DNA from: Copromyces sp. CBS 386.78
Taxonomy: Eukaryota; Ascomycota; Sordariomycetes; Sordariales; Sordariaceae
NCBI GenBank assembly: GCA_030685235.1
Contig: MU839118.1
Span: forward strand, 62,001 to 126,000
Direction: 5' to 3'
DNA: 64,000 nucleotides
The notes beneath the pieces are model-generated. The model searched no databases. It saw nothing but the letters and a program-made list of their open reading frames with translations, and was not told the origin of the DNA. Shown one piece after another: positions 44,406 to 55,899 of the stretch. The stretch's first letter is position 1. Every line of letters starts with the position of its first letter. The position numbers and the translations under genes are program-made.

Positions 44406-46124
44406 ATGCCAAACCGTTCCGAGAAACGGTCCAAGTTGGACAAACACCGGGACACCATCTATCGCTTGTACATCACGGAAAACAAAACCCTACCACAAGT
44501 TATTGACATTATGGAGCGAGAGCATCACTTGTCGGCTTCGTATGTTACATTCCCCTTCTAGGCCAGGCCGGTAGCTAACCTCCGATGATGTATAGGGACA
44601 AACAATACAAACGCTTTTTTAAGATCTGGGGGTTCGATAAAAATTACAAAACCAACGAAATGGAGTCGATGCTCAAGATACGACAAAGGCGGCTCAAGGA
44701 GGGAAAGAAGACCGTGTTTATCAACGAGAATGGCGAGATTATACCAAATATCAAGTTCACACGATTTAGGAACCGACGCAATATCACGGAATTCAAGGAT
44801 GAAGAGTTACAAGAAGGTACGGTGGTGCTTGCTATCTTCCATTTGGGGTCATCGCTCATGCTTGGCAGTCGAAATCCCGAGAGGCATCACTTACAAAACA
44901 CCCGAGCCGGATGACACGAGAACCCGCTCAAGGAACTGTCCTAGCACCGACAGATCTAACGAAAGAACGCACATGGGGGCAGAGGAACCTCACGCCATGG
45001 CAGAGGAACCTCACGCCATGGCCCAGTCATCTCAGTCGACCCACAGGGACCAAATACGGCGCGAGTATTACCAAGTACCGGATAGGCCAGGCTCGGCGTC
45101 ATTGACATCCCATGTGGACTGGAGCCAAAGTCAGGATGTCCTCTTTACCAGTGTTGACGCCTCTCCTGCTCCTTCGGCGTACTCGAACACTACAATATGT
45201 GCCCCAACTGCTACAATAGCGGCCTACACGTCGAGTGAGCACGGTCAGTTCGATACCACTTTCTCCCCACAGTCGATGGCCATCAGCGACCCAGGTGAAT
45301 ACCAGGTATATCCAAGGCTAAGGCAGGGATCAGTGTCATCTATGCCGCCCCTTGATTACAATCCCAGCCGGGTTGGGCTGTTTACTCATACTGTCCCTTC
45401 TCCCGCTCTTTCTACATGCACTTTAAACACTACCATCGGCTGTGTCAACCCTTCAGTAGCAGCTTACGCGCCAAGTGTGCAACGTCCGACGTATGCAATG
45501 GATTCTTTTCCACATTCATCAGGCGCCCACACCGCGGGTTTCAATCACTTGTCCGCAAGCGCAAGACCGGGGTCATCATCATACAGTAACTGTCAAGGGA
45601 ATCATGTCGGGCCTTCCAGTAGTGCTTTCAACTCCCGCGCACACCCGGCTTTATCGCTAAACACCACATTCGGCCTTGATGCTTCATCCGCTTATCCCTT
45701 CAAAAACACAACCAATGCCACTGTTCCCCTTTCCACTCCATGGAACGGCCATGGGCAGTTTCCAGCCAATGCTTCCATCTCGCCGGCTCAACAACTCACT
45801 GGTTCCGGTCCCTACCCAGCATACGGTCAGGGAGAGGCACATCTCTTCGGCCCCGGACACTACAGCTATACGGGCGACTATGGCAGATATGACGGCATGC
45901 CAACGAACAATGTGAACAGCACATACTCTCCTGCTCTTCAGTCATACCTTAGTATGACCGAGCAGTATCCATCCTACAATTCCAACAACACCTACACTAC
46001 CGGATACCTGAGTGGCAATGGCGTTGATGGAAGTGTGGGTTTCACAGCTCGTTCCACTGCCATACCTCCTGGCTTTTTCTCTATCACCCCGGTCAACAAG
46101 TTCAGCACGATCGCTGTCCCGTAG
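44406..46124 (+). CDS. Clr5-domain protein (536 aa)
   Basis: Three exons: 44406-44539, 44596-44816 and 44869-46124, with GT..AG introns of 56 and 52 bases that keep one frame. Residues about 8-60 form a Clr5 domain (D-T-I-Y-R-L-Y-I, E-N-K-T-L-P-Q-V, I-M-E-R-E-H, then Q-Y-K-R-F-F-K-I-W-G-F), a helical motif found at the N-terminus of many fungal proteins and taken to bind DNA or chromatin. A basic stretch follows (about 70-105), then about 400 residues rich in Ser, Thr, Tyr, Pro and Asn that look disordered. In exon 3 an 18-base tandem duplication encodes two copies of E-E-P-H-A-M-A (about 44981-45020). Function is unknown; a nuclear regulatory role is inference. Confidence 0.8.
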
Positions 46125-47338
46125 CCAATAGCACGTGCCAGAGGGGCATTGGCCGCAATGGGCTCCATGGTATCGACCCCTTATTCTGAGCAGGAGCCAG
46201 AAGAATATTCCGGTTGAGGAACGTGGGGAGGTCGAGATGAAGCTCGGGGTTCGTGTTCAGTACTTATCAAGGGAGCTGTCAATGACTGCGGAGTTGAGCG
46301 CAGAAGTTTCCACGCTGATAAAGACGATGAGTTGAACGTTGAACGTTGCTCTATACGAAGGGAAAGAGGATAACGGAATTCCTTACTGGTGCCTTGCATA
46401 AGGGCCGGTGCCTGCCTCCCTTCTAACACAATTTCTTCACGTTTCGAAAGTTTGACCTCATCATATCCTTGTTTGCCCTGAAGATCACACGTTCCATGAC
46501 AGTCGCATCGCAGTATCTAATTAAAACCCTTTCATGATCGCTCAACTTCACTTTCATTTGATCTCAGCCCTTCACCGATTCGCCACCGTGATTCGGGGTT
46601 TACACTGTACCGTCTGCTTTGCTTCACTTCCCCGGTGTGCACAATACGACATTTAACAGGTACAGGCGGAACATACCGTTCCCCACCATTCCTCATACAG
46701 ATCTATCAAGCCTTACCAGAGTTGTTTGCCAGCTGTTCCTACCACACACGCGCCTCATTTCATGCCCGATTTTATTTCAAATGCGCCGTACGTAAGTATT
46801 GGAGGTTGGAACTCACTATAAGCAATCAATTCAACGAACTAACCCATATGTAAGTAGAAGACGAGCTGATCATGACGATAAATGCACGCCTTCGCAACCT
46901 TTTTACATGCCTATTTTGGGCCTTTGTCACCCTCCCACACGGCATGGATCGCTCGGTCTGGAAGGCCAACATCAGTCGATGATGGAAACAGGAACGGTTA
47001 TCAGTGTGGAATTTCCTGTGTTTGTTTGTTCTTCTCGAGGGGGTCAAGAGGGGAAATTCTTGTTCTATAATTGGACGACGTCATGTGGCCTAGAGGCCGG
47101 CCGAGGCTTTTCAAGTACATCCCAATGAGTATGGGACGGGAGGGAGGTAAGAGAAGAGTTGAGGAGTATATCTCTTGGCTGCGATCCCACACTTTATCGA
47201 CTTGCTGGTTCGGGGGCTTGTTGCTTCTTCCTCACGTCTTGGTAACCTTCTGGTTCAACCAACACTTCATCGGTGAAGCCATCACCACCAAGAACCGACA
47301 TCCGGCAAACCACATCTCCAAGTGGCCGGCGCAACAAG
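46125..47338. other. Spacer between the Clr5 and membrane-protein genes
   Basis: No gene recognised. ORFs are at most 109 codons and overlap on both strands (46799-47128 plus, 46826-47047 minus). Confidence 0.45.
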
Positions 47339-48974
47339 ATGTCGGACCCAACCATGTACGGTTACCCTCGCGGCACGGACATGTGCACCATCCCGGGTGT
47401 GCTACCTCCGGAAGGCCAAGTTTCCAATTTCGTCGACCCTCCAAGCCTTAAACCGGCATTGTTCGCCGTTTCCCTCATCCTCTGTCCTATCGCGGCGGTG
47501 CTCACGGTGGGCAGACTGATTGCCAACCGGAAGATGTGGAAAGCGGCCGATTACTCGTCGATGGTGAGCGTGACTCTGCTCGTGGGCATGATTGGCATGG
47601 AGTTGGGTATTGATGGTATGATTTTGTCCTTCTCTTACTTGTTCCTTTTCTCCATCTCCCCTCTCGACAACCACAGTAACTAACGCAACGCAACACCACA
47701 AAAGGCTACCACGACTACGCCCGACACCAATACGACATCCCTCTCTGCTGGCTCAACACCACTTACATGCGCCTCAGCTACGCCGCCTACGTGATGCTCT
47801 CCTCCCTGGCCTGTTTTTCCTCAAAACTGTCCATCCTGTTGCTCTACAAACAAGTCTTCACCATGACCTCCATCCGGATGAAGCTGGCCATCTGGTTCGC
47901 TTTTTTCCTCAACTTGGCCGCTTACTTCCCGGCTTTAGTGTATGCCACACTCTGGATGGGCATCGGCCACGAAGACGACATGGACTCGTTGGTCGCGCTT
48001 CAAGCCGAGGATGCCCCTGGGAAGTTGGTCAGGGCGGGCTTTATCGTTGCGGCCATGGTTATTCTGTTGGATGTGTACATCTTTTGTTTGCCGTGGCCGG
48101 TTATTGGCAGTCTGGAGAGCCTAAGAAAGACGGAGAAGAAGAGGGAGAGGGTTAAAGTGTATGCGGTGTTTGGGACGGCGGCCATGGGGATCGTGGCGAG
48201 TATTGTGAGTTGTGTTTATAAGGTTAAGCAGGAGGGGGAAAGCGTGGATTTGATGTGGAGTACGGGGGCTGTTGTTATTTCTGTGTGAGCTCTCCTTCCT
48301 TTTTACCAACCAACCTCTATCAGAAAAAGGACGGACGGACCGAACCTCGGAGAGAGTGATGATGCTGACAGAAAAACAAAACGCAAAACAGATCAGTTGA
48401 AGCAAACATGGCAGTCATGGTCGCCTCCGTCCCGGGCTTCTCCAAGTTCCTCCGGTTTCACGTGGCTTCATGGCCGCCTGTCAAACGGATTCTCGAGGGC
48501 TGCTTCCGTGTTAAAGTTCACGATAAGAGTGATCATAATGTGCCGAGGTCGGGGTGGGATCATCAGCCGGCTATGGCTAACATGCAGGGGAATGTGCCCA
48601 GGGAACTGAAGGAGAGTTGGCTGTTTAAGAGCGAGAAGAGTCAGAGTAGTGAGAAGTCGGGGACGACACATCAGAAGGAGATGGAGCAGCAGGAGGGGGT
48701 GGAGCAGGTTGGGTATGAGGTGAATTCAAAGGGGGTGATGATGGTTGTGGAAGCTGGAGGGGAGGGAGGTGGGAAACAAGCGCCAGAGGTCCAGGAGCAT
48801 GAGGTTGATTTGGAGAAGGGACTGGGACAAGGACTGGGAGATGGAGGGCCGGAGGAGAGGAGGTGTGACCCACTTTATGAGTCACGTGCATTCTGGTTGT
48901 TCGGGGTACAAAATTGGCTCCCTTATAGGGCACCCTTGTATTGTAATCTTCTTCTCCTCTTCAACCCAAGCTAA
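47339..48974 (+). CDS. PTH11/rhodopsin-fold seven-helix membrane protein
   Basis: Three exons: 47339-47615, 47705-48284 and 48392-48974 (479 aa), frame-consistent. It belongs to the large fungal family with a rhodopsin-like domain, which includes PTH11-type receptors. Hydrophobic helices are seen near residues 37-60, 70-92, 110-140, 148-172, 200-228, 245-265 and 270-300. The family-typical S-V-E-A-N-M-A-V segment followed by P-G-F-S-K-F-L-R comes right after intron 2. There is a conserved-type cysteine in the loop after helix 2 (I-P-L-C-W). No CFEM domain precedes it. The cytosolic tail (about 320-479) is charged and rich in Glu, Lys and Gly. The start ATG (AACAAGATGTCG) follows a stop-free but unlikely upstream extension. 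Its stop lies at the very edge of the AT-rich block, so the original 3' end may have been altered. Ligand and signalling partner are unknown. Confidence 0.85.
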
Positions 48975-50279
48975 ACCGAATATAATAATATCATATTTTA
49001 TAGTAGATATACCGCGGACTAACGATTGAAATTCTATCCTTTATCGCTATATATATAAAACTTATTAATTGAACGAACGAACGAATTGTTTTAAAAGTTT
49101 TTAGTATTACTATACTACCCTTCCTATAATTTAACGTATAAATTATATATAGTAGTATATTATTTTAATATACTTTAAACGTTATATATTCTAATTACTA
49201 ATAGATTTCTATATTAAAATAAAAGTTATTCTATTAAACTCCGATAAATTTCAATATTTTTCAATACTTTCTTCTATCCTTTTTAATATCCCGATTTATT
49301 ATTTATTAAACCCCTTCTTTACTTTAAAAAATACTCTCCTCAACGTACTTTATTTTCTTCGATATCGGATCGAATTCCGACCGTACAATACCGAAAACTT
49401 AAATTTCGGACGGTAAATTCCGACCTTAATTAAAAAACAGGCTTAGTATCCGAAGTTTTAAGGAATTCCGTCTAAGGTTACGGGGCTTTTATACCTTTTT
49501 CGAACTTCTAAATTTTTAATTACTATTAAATAATTAATTTATTTAAATAAATTCGCCCTAAATTAGGAATAGTTGGTATATATTTATTAAATTTACTCTT
49601 TTCCTTTAATATATTTCGCCGCTATAATTATAAGGGATTTATAAAGTATTTTTCAGGCTTATTCGCCCAAATAATTCTTACCTTCCCTTTTATTTCTATT
49701 CGCTATATATAGAATTTATTAATATATATTATAATATTTAGCGTAAGTAATCTAAAAATTAATATAATTCTCCCTACGGAAGAAGTTAAAGCGGTAGAAC
49801 TAATTATATCCTTTTTAAATATCCCGACCGGTTTTAAAATTATTAAATACTTTTTTATTCTTCCTTTCTTTACTATTCTTACGCTAGTTTATAATTTGGA
49901 AGAAGAAGTTAAAAAATAATTTATTATTATTATTTTAAATTCCGATATAATAAAGAATTTGCTACTAAATTCTTTATTTATTATAAGCCCTATAAGTTCG
50001 CTCGTTATTATAAATTTATTAAAGAAACGTTTTATTATAATTTCCTTATTTTAACCGGTATTCTACAGGCATACTATTAATAAAATTAATAAATATATCG
50101 AAGAGATTGAAATTAACCTAATATTTAATAGTATTAATAATAAGAGTAATACACTATTTCGTACTTAATTCCAAAAAGGATTGAGGGGTAACGTAAAGAA
50201 TTAGTAGGATACTAAAGTTTCTAAGGATAATAAGGTTAATAGAATAAATATTATAGTAATTGTAAAAATAAAATAGATA

Positions 50280-51180
50280 ATTATTATAATAGATATTAAT
50301 ATAATAATTAAATTAATAGGGATTCGGAAGCGTTATAAAGAATTAATTTGGGCTTACTTTCGTAGAGTAGAGAAATTATTTGTAAGGGTTAAATTTAAAG
50401 AATTCCATTCTATCGCCGTTAATATAATATTAAATAGTATAATAAAAAATTAATAATTATACGAAATAATTAATAAAATAATAAAGTAGAAGTTAGAAAA
50501 TAAATTATTTACGTTAAGAAAAGTTATATTAATAGCTACTAGTAGAAAATAATTCAATTTATCGTTCGTAGAAATAAAATAGGTAATTAAATTTCTAAGT
50601 TCAGAAGTAGAGGAAGTAAAAGAATCGGATAGTAAAGACAAAGTAATAAAGGTTAAAAATTTAGCAAAAATCTTAAAGCAATTTCCTAGCGTATTAGGAA
50701 GTAAGCATCCTTAATTTCCTTTAATTATAGTTTACAATACGAATTTCAATAACCCTAGATAGTAAAGCAATTATAATAATAATAGTTCTAAATAGTAAAA
50801 CGGCTATAATAATAATAACCCTAAATAATAAAACAATTATAATAATAATAATTCTAAATAGTAAGGCGGCTATAATAATAGTAATTCTAAATAGTAAAAT
50901 AATTATAATAATAATAATAACGGTTTTAGCAGTAATAATACCGGCGGAAACTATAATAATATTAATTAAGGAGGTCGAAATAATTCTAATAATTAAAATA
51001 GTTTTAATAGTTAATTAAAACGTCCCCTACCTCCTATTTCTAATTCTTAAGACCCTACGAAATATAAATTATCGCTTTATAGGATTTACTAGTATAATAA
51101 TTATACGAGCCCGTAGGGAGACTATATAGACCGATAATACCCATACCTATTAATTAAAAAATAAGTTTTATTAGATAACT
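50280..51180 (+). pseudogene. Gag relic with Gln/Asn-rich repeats (outer element)
   Basis: One frame remains readable for about 300 codons, interrupted only by TAA/TAG codons consistent with RIP of CAA/CAG/TGG. The first two-thirds look like a helical, Lys/Glu-rich capsid domain. At about 50755-50930 a repeat of about 33 bases encodes Tyr-Asn-Asn-Asn-rich units, each with a TAG-TAA pair where CAG-CAA probably stood. A Cys/His knuckle-like cluster with Cys positions now Tyr lies at about 51085-51140. It cannot be translated as is. Confidence 0.6.
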
Positions 51181-52409
51181 ATTAAAGAAAACGAATATTA
51201 ATAGCGGCTAAGAATATAGGAGGCGGACAAATTTAAAATTAATAATTCGCTTAGAATTAGAATTAAAATTAATAAAGATAAAGATAGTTAGGGGTTAACT
51301 ATAATACGGCCCTAGGATAATAGTCCCTCGGCTAATAGAGAATAATATATACCATTATTAATTAAAAGCTAAATTTATAATATTATAGAAGAGCCTTAAT
51401 AGAATTTCGTCGTTTTAAAGATTTAATAATTATTAAAAGTACTAAAGTATTAAAGTAAAAGGGTAAAACTTTCAATAATTTACGTAAAAGGTTATAATAT
51501 AAATTAAAGGAATATACCCCTAAGGATATAATAATAATTACAGAATATATTATATAATAAATTAAAAAATTAAAACGTTCGCCGGAGGAGCTAACACATT
51601 AGCGTAAGAAATTATTAAAGAATTAAAAGAGAGAGACGCTTAAACGGATAATTATAATTAGAAAAAAAATATTGAAATAAAAAACCTTTTTAAAGAAGAA
51701 TAAATTTTAAAAGAATTAAAGGAAGTTTTTAATACCGTTCCGCCGGTAATTAAAAAAAATTAGTTCAATAAAAGGGTATTACGAACCAATCCCTCATTAA
51801 AAATTATTAAGAATATAATAATTAGAAAGGGAGCTCCGCTATAATTAATTTTAAAAATTATATTTATAACCCCTATAATAATAGAAGATAATAAATTTAT
51901 AATACCGCCGTTACGCCCTCCGCCTCCCCCGCCGCTATTACGCCCTCCTTAATTTATAACGACAACAGAAAAAAACAATCTAATAATTATAAAGGATATA
52001 ATTAAAGAAATAGGACGCGTAATTAAAGAAATCCTAGAGAAAATAAAAGCGATTCTCTATTAAAAGAAGCGGGAACGATTGTATATTAAAGGTTTAGAAA
52101 AATACAATCTAGAGCCGTTAAACTTAGGGAAGATTTTTATAAATATAATAATCTCCATCCCAATATTCTAATTCTTTAATACAATTCTAAGGTTGAAGGC
52201 CGATTTTATAAAATTTATTATTATTAAATAAGAGCGGAATAACAATAGGAAATTATTGTCGAAATAAATACAATATTATTTAATTAAGGCTATAGAAGGA
52301 AATATTCTAAATACCGAATAGCGGAAATAGGTTATAGACGTTGGATTAAATATAGAATAATTCGGCAAAATTAATATAAAATTTATTAAAAAAGAGATTA
52401 AAAATTTAA

Positions 52410-52650
52410 AATTTTCGTTTATACTATTAAATAATAAAATTACAATAGAATATATTAACGTCCCTTTTACAAAGAAATTAGGCTTAGAAATTCGGAAATT
52501 CCTAGAACTATAATTTATAACGCTAACGAATAATATAATAAATAAAATAAATAATTGGACAATAGTAGAAATTATTATAAAAGGAATTATATATACTATA
52601 ATAGCAATAGTATATAGTAGTAGAGTGTATTGTAATTTTATACTTTTATA
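52410..52650 (+). pseudogene. Aspartic protease-like relic (outer element)
   Basis: A plus-strand frame open for about 75 codons with a single TAA, in the position expected after gag. It contains a K-K-L-G-L segment following a degraded catalytic loop and ends with a V-x-S-S-R-V segment, reminiscent of the Ty3/gypsy retropepsin order. The catalytic Asp-Ser/Thr-Gly is not intact. The nested element starts just downstream. Confidence 0.4.
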
Positions 52651-52705
52651 AACTTAATTATTACGTATAAAGGCTATTTAAAATTGGGGAATAAAGATAA
52701 TTATA

Positions 52706-52710
52706 ATATA
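52706..52710. repeat. Target site duplication, left copy (ATATA)
   Basis: ATATA directly precedes the left LTR and is found again directly after the right LTR (63985-63989). In AT-rich DNA a 5-base match could be chance, but it sits exactly at both LTR ends, as integrase-made duplications do. Confidence 0.75.
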
Positions 52711-53057
52711 TGTTGCGCGAAGAGAGTCTTCACAAGTAATACTATAGATAATAATGATAATAAAAGATAAAGAGTGCGACTAGTCACTAAACAAAGTAAT
52801 AATATATAACAATAGGCGATAGTATTGTCAAAGGAAACGTAAGGCAACACTAACGAAAGCTTTAACCTAGGACCTTATACACAACTTCACAAAGTATAAA
52901 CAAAATAAACGTTAAATTAATATAATATAAATTAATAATCTAATTAACCTTAATAAAGGTTAACTAGAGAATACTCTTATATAGTATAAACCACTCAAAT
53001 AAACGTATACTAAAATAGAGCAGGTTATCTGGGCATCTGCCCAAAATTCCCCTAATA
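52711..53057 (-). repeat. Left (3') LTR of the nested element, 347 bp
   Basis: Aligns over its full length with 63638-63984. Differences are nearly all C/T or G/A. Its left half keeps more G and C (for example GTGCGACTAGTCACT) than the matching part of the right copy. It ends in CCCCTAATA where the right copy has CCCCTAACA. Confidence 0.9.
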
Positions 53058-53068
53058 TTTCCCCCTCT
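53058..53068 (-). other. Polypurine tract of the nested element
   Basis: Minus-strand AGAGGGGGAAA directly adjacent to the inner edge of the 3' LTR, the usual site of plus-strand DNA priming in LTR retrotransposons. It sets the orientation of the element, in agreement with the pol relics. Confidence 0.7.
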
Positions 53069-55440
53069 ATAAAAAAAATAAATACTTACTATCTATAAAA
53101 TTATACTAAATACAACCTATTACAAACATCTACCAAATCATCACCGTAACCAATTATTTTAACGCTATTACATATTATATTTAATACTAAACTTCCTAAT
53201 AAAAAATTCTAATACCGAATAATCTAATATATAATACTAAATAACCATTAATATAATAATAAATTTAATAATTATTCGAATAAATTCCCAACTTATTATT
53301 ATCCTTATTAATATTCTCGGGATACTAAAACTAGTAAAAAATATTATAGCGGGAACTTTTATAATTACTAAAAGGAGAGTCCTCCTAATTATATTAATCC
53401 TCCTATTAACGTTAATTATTATAGATAATTAAATAATAGGAAGAATATATAGAGGGTAAAATATTGTATCCGCTAAAACGGGCGGATTGTAAATTGAATT
53501 TATTAATATTAAGGATATTATAGCCGAAGTTAACGCTAGAATAAACGTTATAATTAATAGTAATTCCTAGAATTATATTAATTTACTAAATATATTTAGC
53601 TGCCAATAGGGTAAGAATATAGCGTAAAGTTTCGATAATCTTATGTAGGGTAATAATTTTATCTTTTAAACTATTTACCTCCTTATTCTAATATTAATTT
53701 AATTAGACTAATAATTATAATTACTAATTAAATGCCTCTTATACCGTACTAAGAATAACGTTTATATCAATTATCTTAGTAATATAAACCTCTTTATAAC
53801 TTCTTTAACGATAATTAATAATTCTAATTAGGCTAGCGTATTAAGAACGACCTAAATACAATATAGGAAACCTATACGGGCTAATATACTATTAATCTGT
53901 TCGGGAAGACCAATCGTATAATTATAATATTACAACGCTAGGAATATAACCTTTATTAAGATTTTTTTAATAAAAGAAGGATCCCTATCGTTAAATTTAT
54001 TAAACGTAACATTAAAGGCATTTTTAATATAACGAATTAAATTATTCTAAAAGAAAGAATCCTTTTTTATAAACTTCTCAAAATATTCTTTAATAATCTT
54101 ACTAATTTCGTTATAAAAATTATCGTTTATAATAACGTCCAATATATAATAATCTTTATAGTATATATCCTTAATTACCTCTATAATATCCGGGTAAAAC
54201 TTACTTTAAATAACCGATTTATTAAATTATATATTACTAATAGTACGAATTTAAATAATTCGTACGGTTGTCTACCGGTTCTTCCAGGCTAGCGTCTATT
54301 TATTTTTAACGGAAGTCGTAATAATTTAAATAATAAAGGCGGAATTTTAAACGGCGGGAATAAAATAAGGGTATATTTAATTAAAAACCTAATTAATTAT
54401 AAAATCAATTTCCTATTACTTTTAATCGTTAGCAAAATTATAAATATTAAGTATAATAATACGGCTAATAAGGTTAATTAATTTAATAATTATAAAACTT
54501 ATTTCCAACCAATTATTAATATATTGTAAAATAAAAGTAACCTCTATTAACTAATTACAGTTATAAGTATATATACCATTGGAAAAAGGTATAATTGGGA
54601 TAAAGGAAAAAAAGGCATCTTCCTTAATATATCCAGTTGTCTAAGCGCGCATATTACAAATAAGAGGATTGTAATCTTAAAGAACTTAATCCTATTAATC
54701 TCCGAAGTTACTACCTTCAATTAATTTATCTATAATTGGGGCCAATAAGATCGCCGTAGTTAAATAGCTGATATTACCGCCTATTACCTACAAAATAGCT
54801 TGGTCGAAGTCAATTTATATACCTATATAATTAATTGTATTATAAAAAACCGAAGTTAAAACGTTATTGTAGTAGACGAATAAATAATTTACTATTATAA
54901 ACGGGACGCAATAGCGACCGAACTATACGGTTTTAATATTATATACTATTACGCCGTTAAAGGCAAAAGACTTAGTGTTAGGAAGGCGATCGCTAAAGTT
55001 GTACGGGCCGGTAACCTTACCTAAACTAGTAATAAAATTAACAATATATTATATATAAATATATTTAAAAAAAAACGTTTAATTTATCGTTAATTATACT
55101 AGCGACCAAATTTACGATAAAGCCAGGCAATATAATATAAAGCGAATTATAGCCCAAACTAATAATTTTAATAGTACTATCTATAATTATATAATAATTC
55201 AAATATTTAGCCGTATTAACCAATACGGAAAAATATTAATCGGTCTCCAAATTAAGTAGGGAGAAGAGGCGATCTTAGTCGTACTAGCGTAATAACCTAT
55301 TAAAATTACTATAATAATTAATCTAATTAATAAGCTTTATTAAATTAAGATTATTAGGGGTACTAGTATCTACTATAGTTATATCGGGTTATTATATTTT
55401 AAATTAGGGTTAGCTAACTTTAATAAGGTAAGAGGGCAAG
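53069..55440 (-). pseudogene. Extra unassigned reading frames downstream of the chromodomain
   Basis: Minus-strand stretches at about 55435-55060, 55015-54450 and 54070-53830 each read as protein-like sequence interrupted only by TAA/TAG of the RIP type. They lie in different frames, so indels or introns separate them. The first contains a D-I-T-I-V-D-T-S-T segment followed about 70 codons later by a hydrophobic L-P-G-F-I-V-N-L stretch, faintly like a retropepsin of Copia type, but I would not call it. Ty3/gypsy elements normally end after integrase or chromodomain. This may be an additional gene of the element, captured host DNA or a further nested fragment. Confidence 0.5.
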
Positions 55441-55899
55441 GATAAAGTAAATTATAATAATATTATTAATAAAATAAAAAAAATTTTTAAAAAAAAGAAA
55501 TAAATTTATATTATATTAAAAATTATATATATATTAAGATTTCTAAGTTCTACCTCTAATTGCAATCTACCTACCTATTAAGGATTATTTACCTTAGATC
55601 CTATTACTTACTTTAATTAAGTATATAACGTTATACTAGACTACTATTCGAAAAAGATAGAACGAAAATAATAGTGCTCAATTTAACCGCTTTACTAACG
55701 TAATAATACGAATAATTAAGTAAATATTTGGAAATTTTAATAAACTAATTGTAAAAATTAGAAAGGAAAATAAAAAAAATAGATAGAAAATTAGAATAAT
55801 AAAAGAAAATACTTTAAACCTTTCGCAATTTTCTAATTTTCCCCCTTTCGAATAAAAAATCTAATGCTATTAACGCTTTAACGGACAATTAATATATTA

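Larger units (their letters stand above)
48975..52705 (+). mobile_element. RIP-mutated Ty3/gypsy-like relic, left part (outer element)
   Basis: Base composition drops abruptly to mostly A and T at 48975. From about 50280 the plus strand holds a gag-like reading frame, then from about 52410 a retropepsin-like frame. All interrupting stops are TAA or TAG in positions where CAA, CAG or TGG would fit. The element is cut at 52710 by a nested LTR retrotransposon and resumes at 63985, beyond which the window ends. Its own LTR was not identified in 48975-50200; that part shows no structure I can name. Confidence 0.65.
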
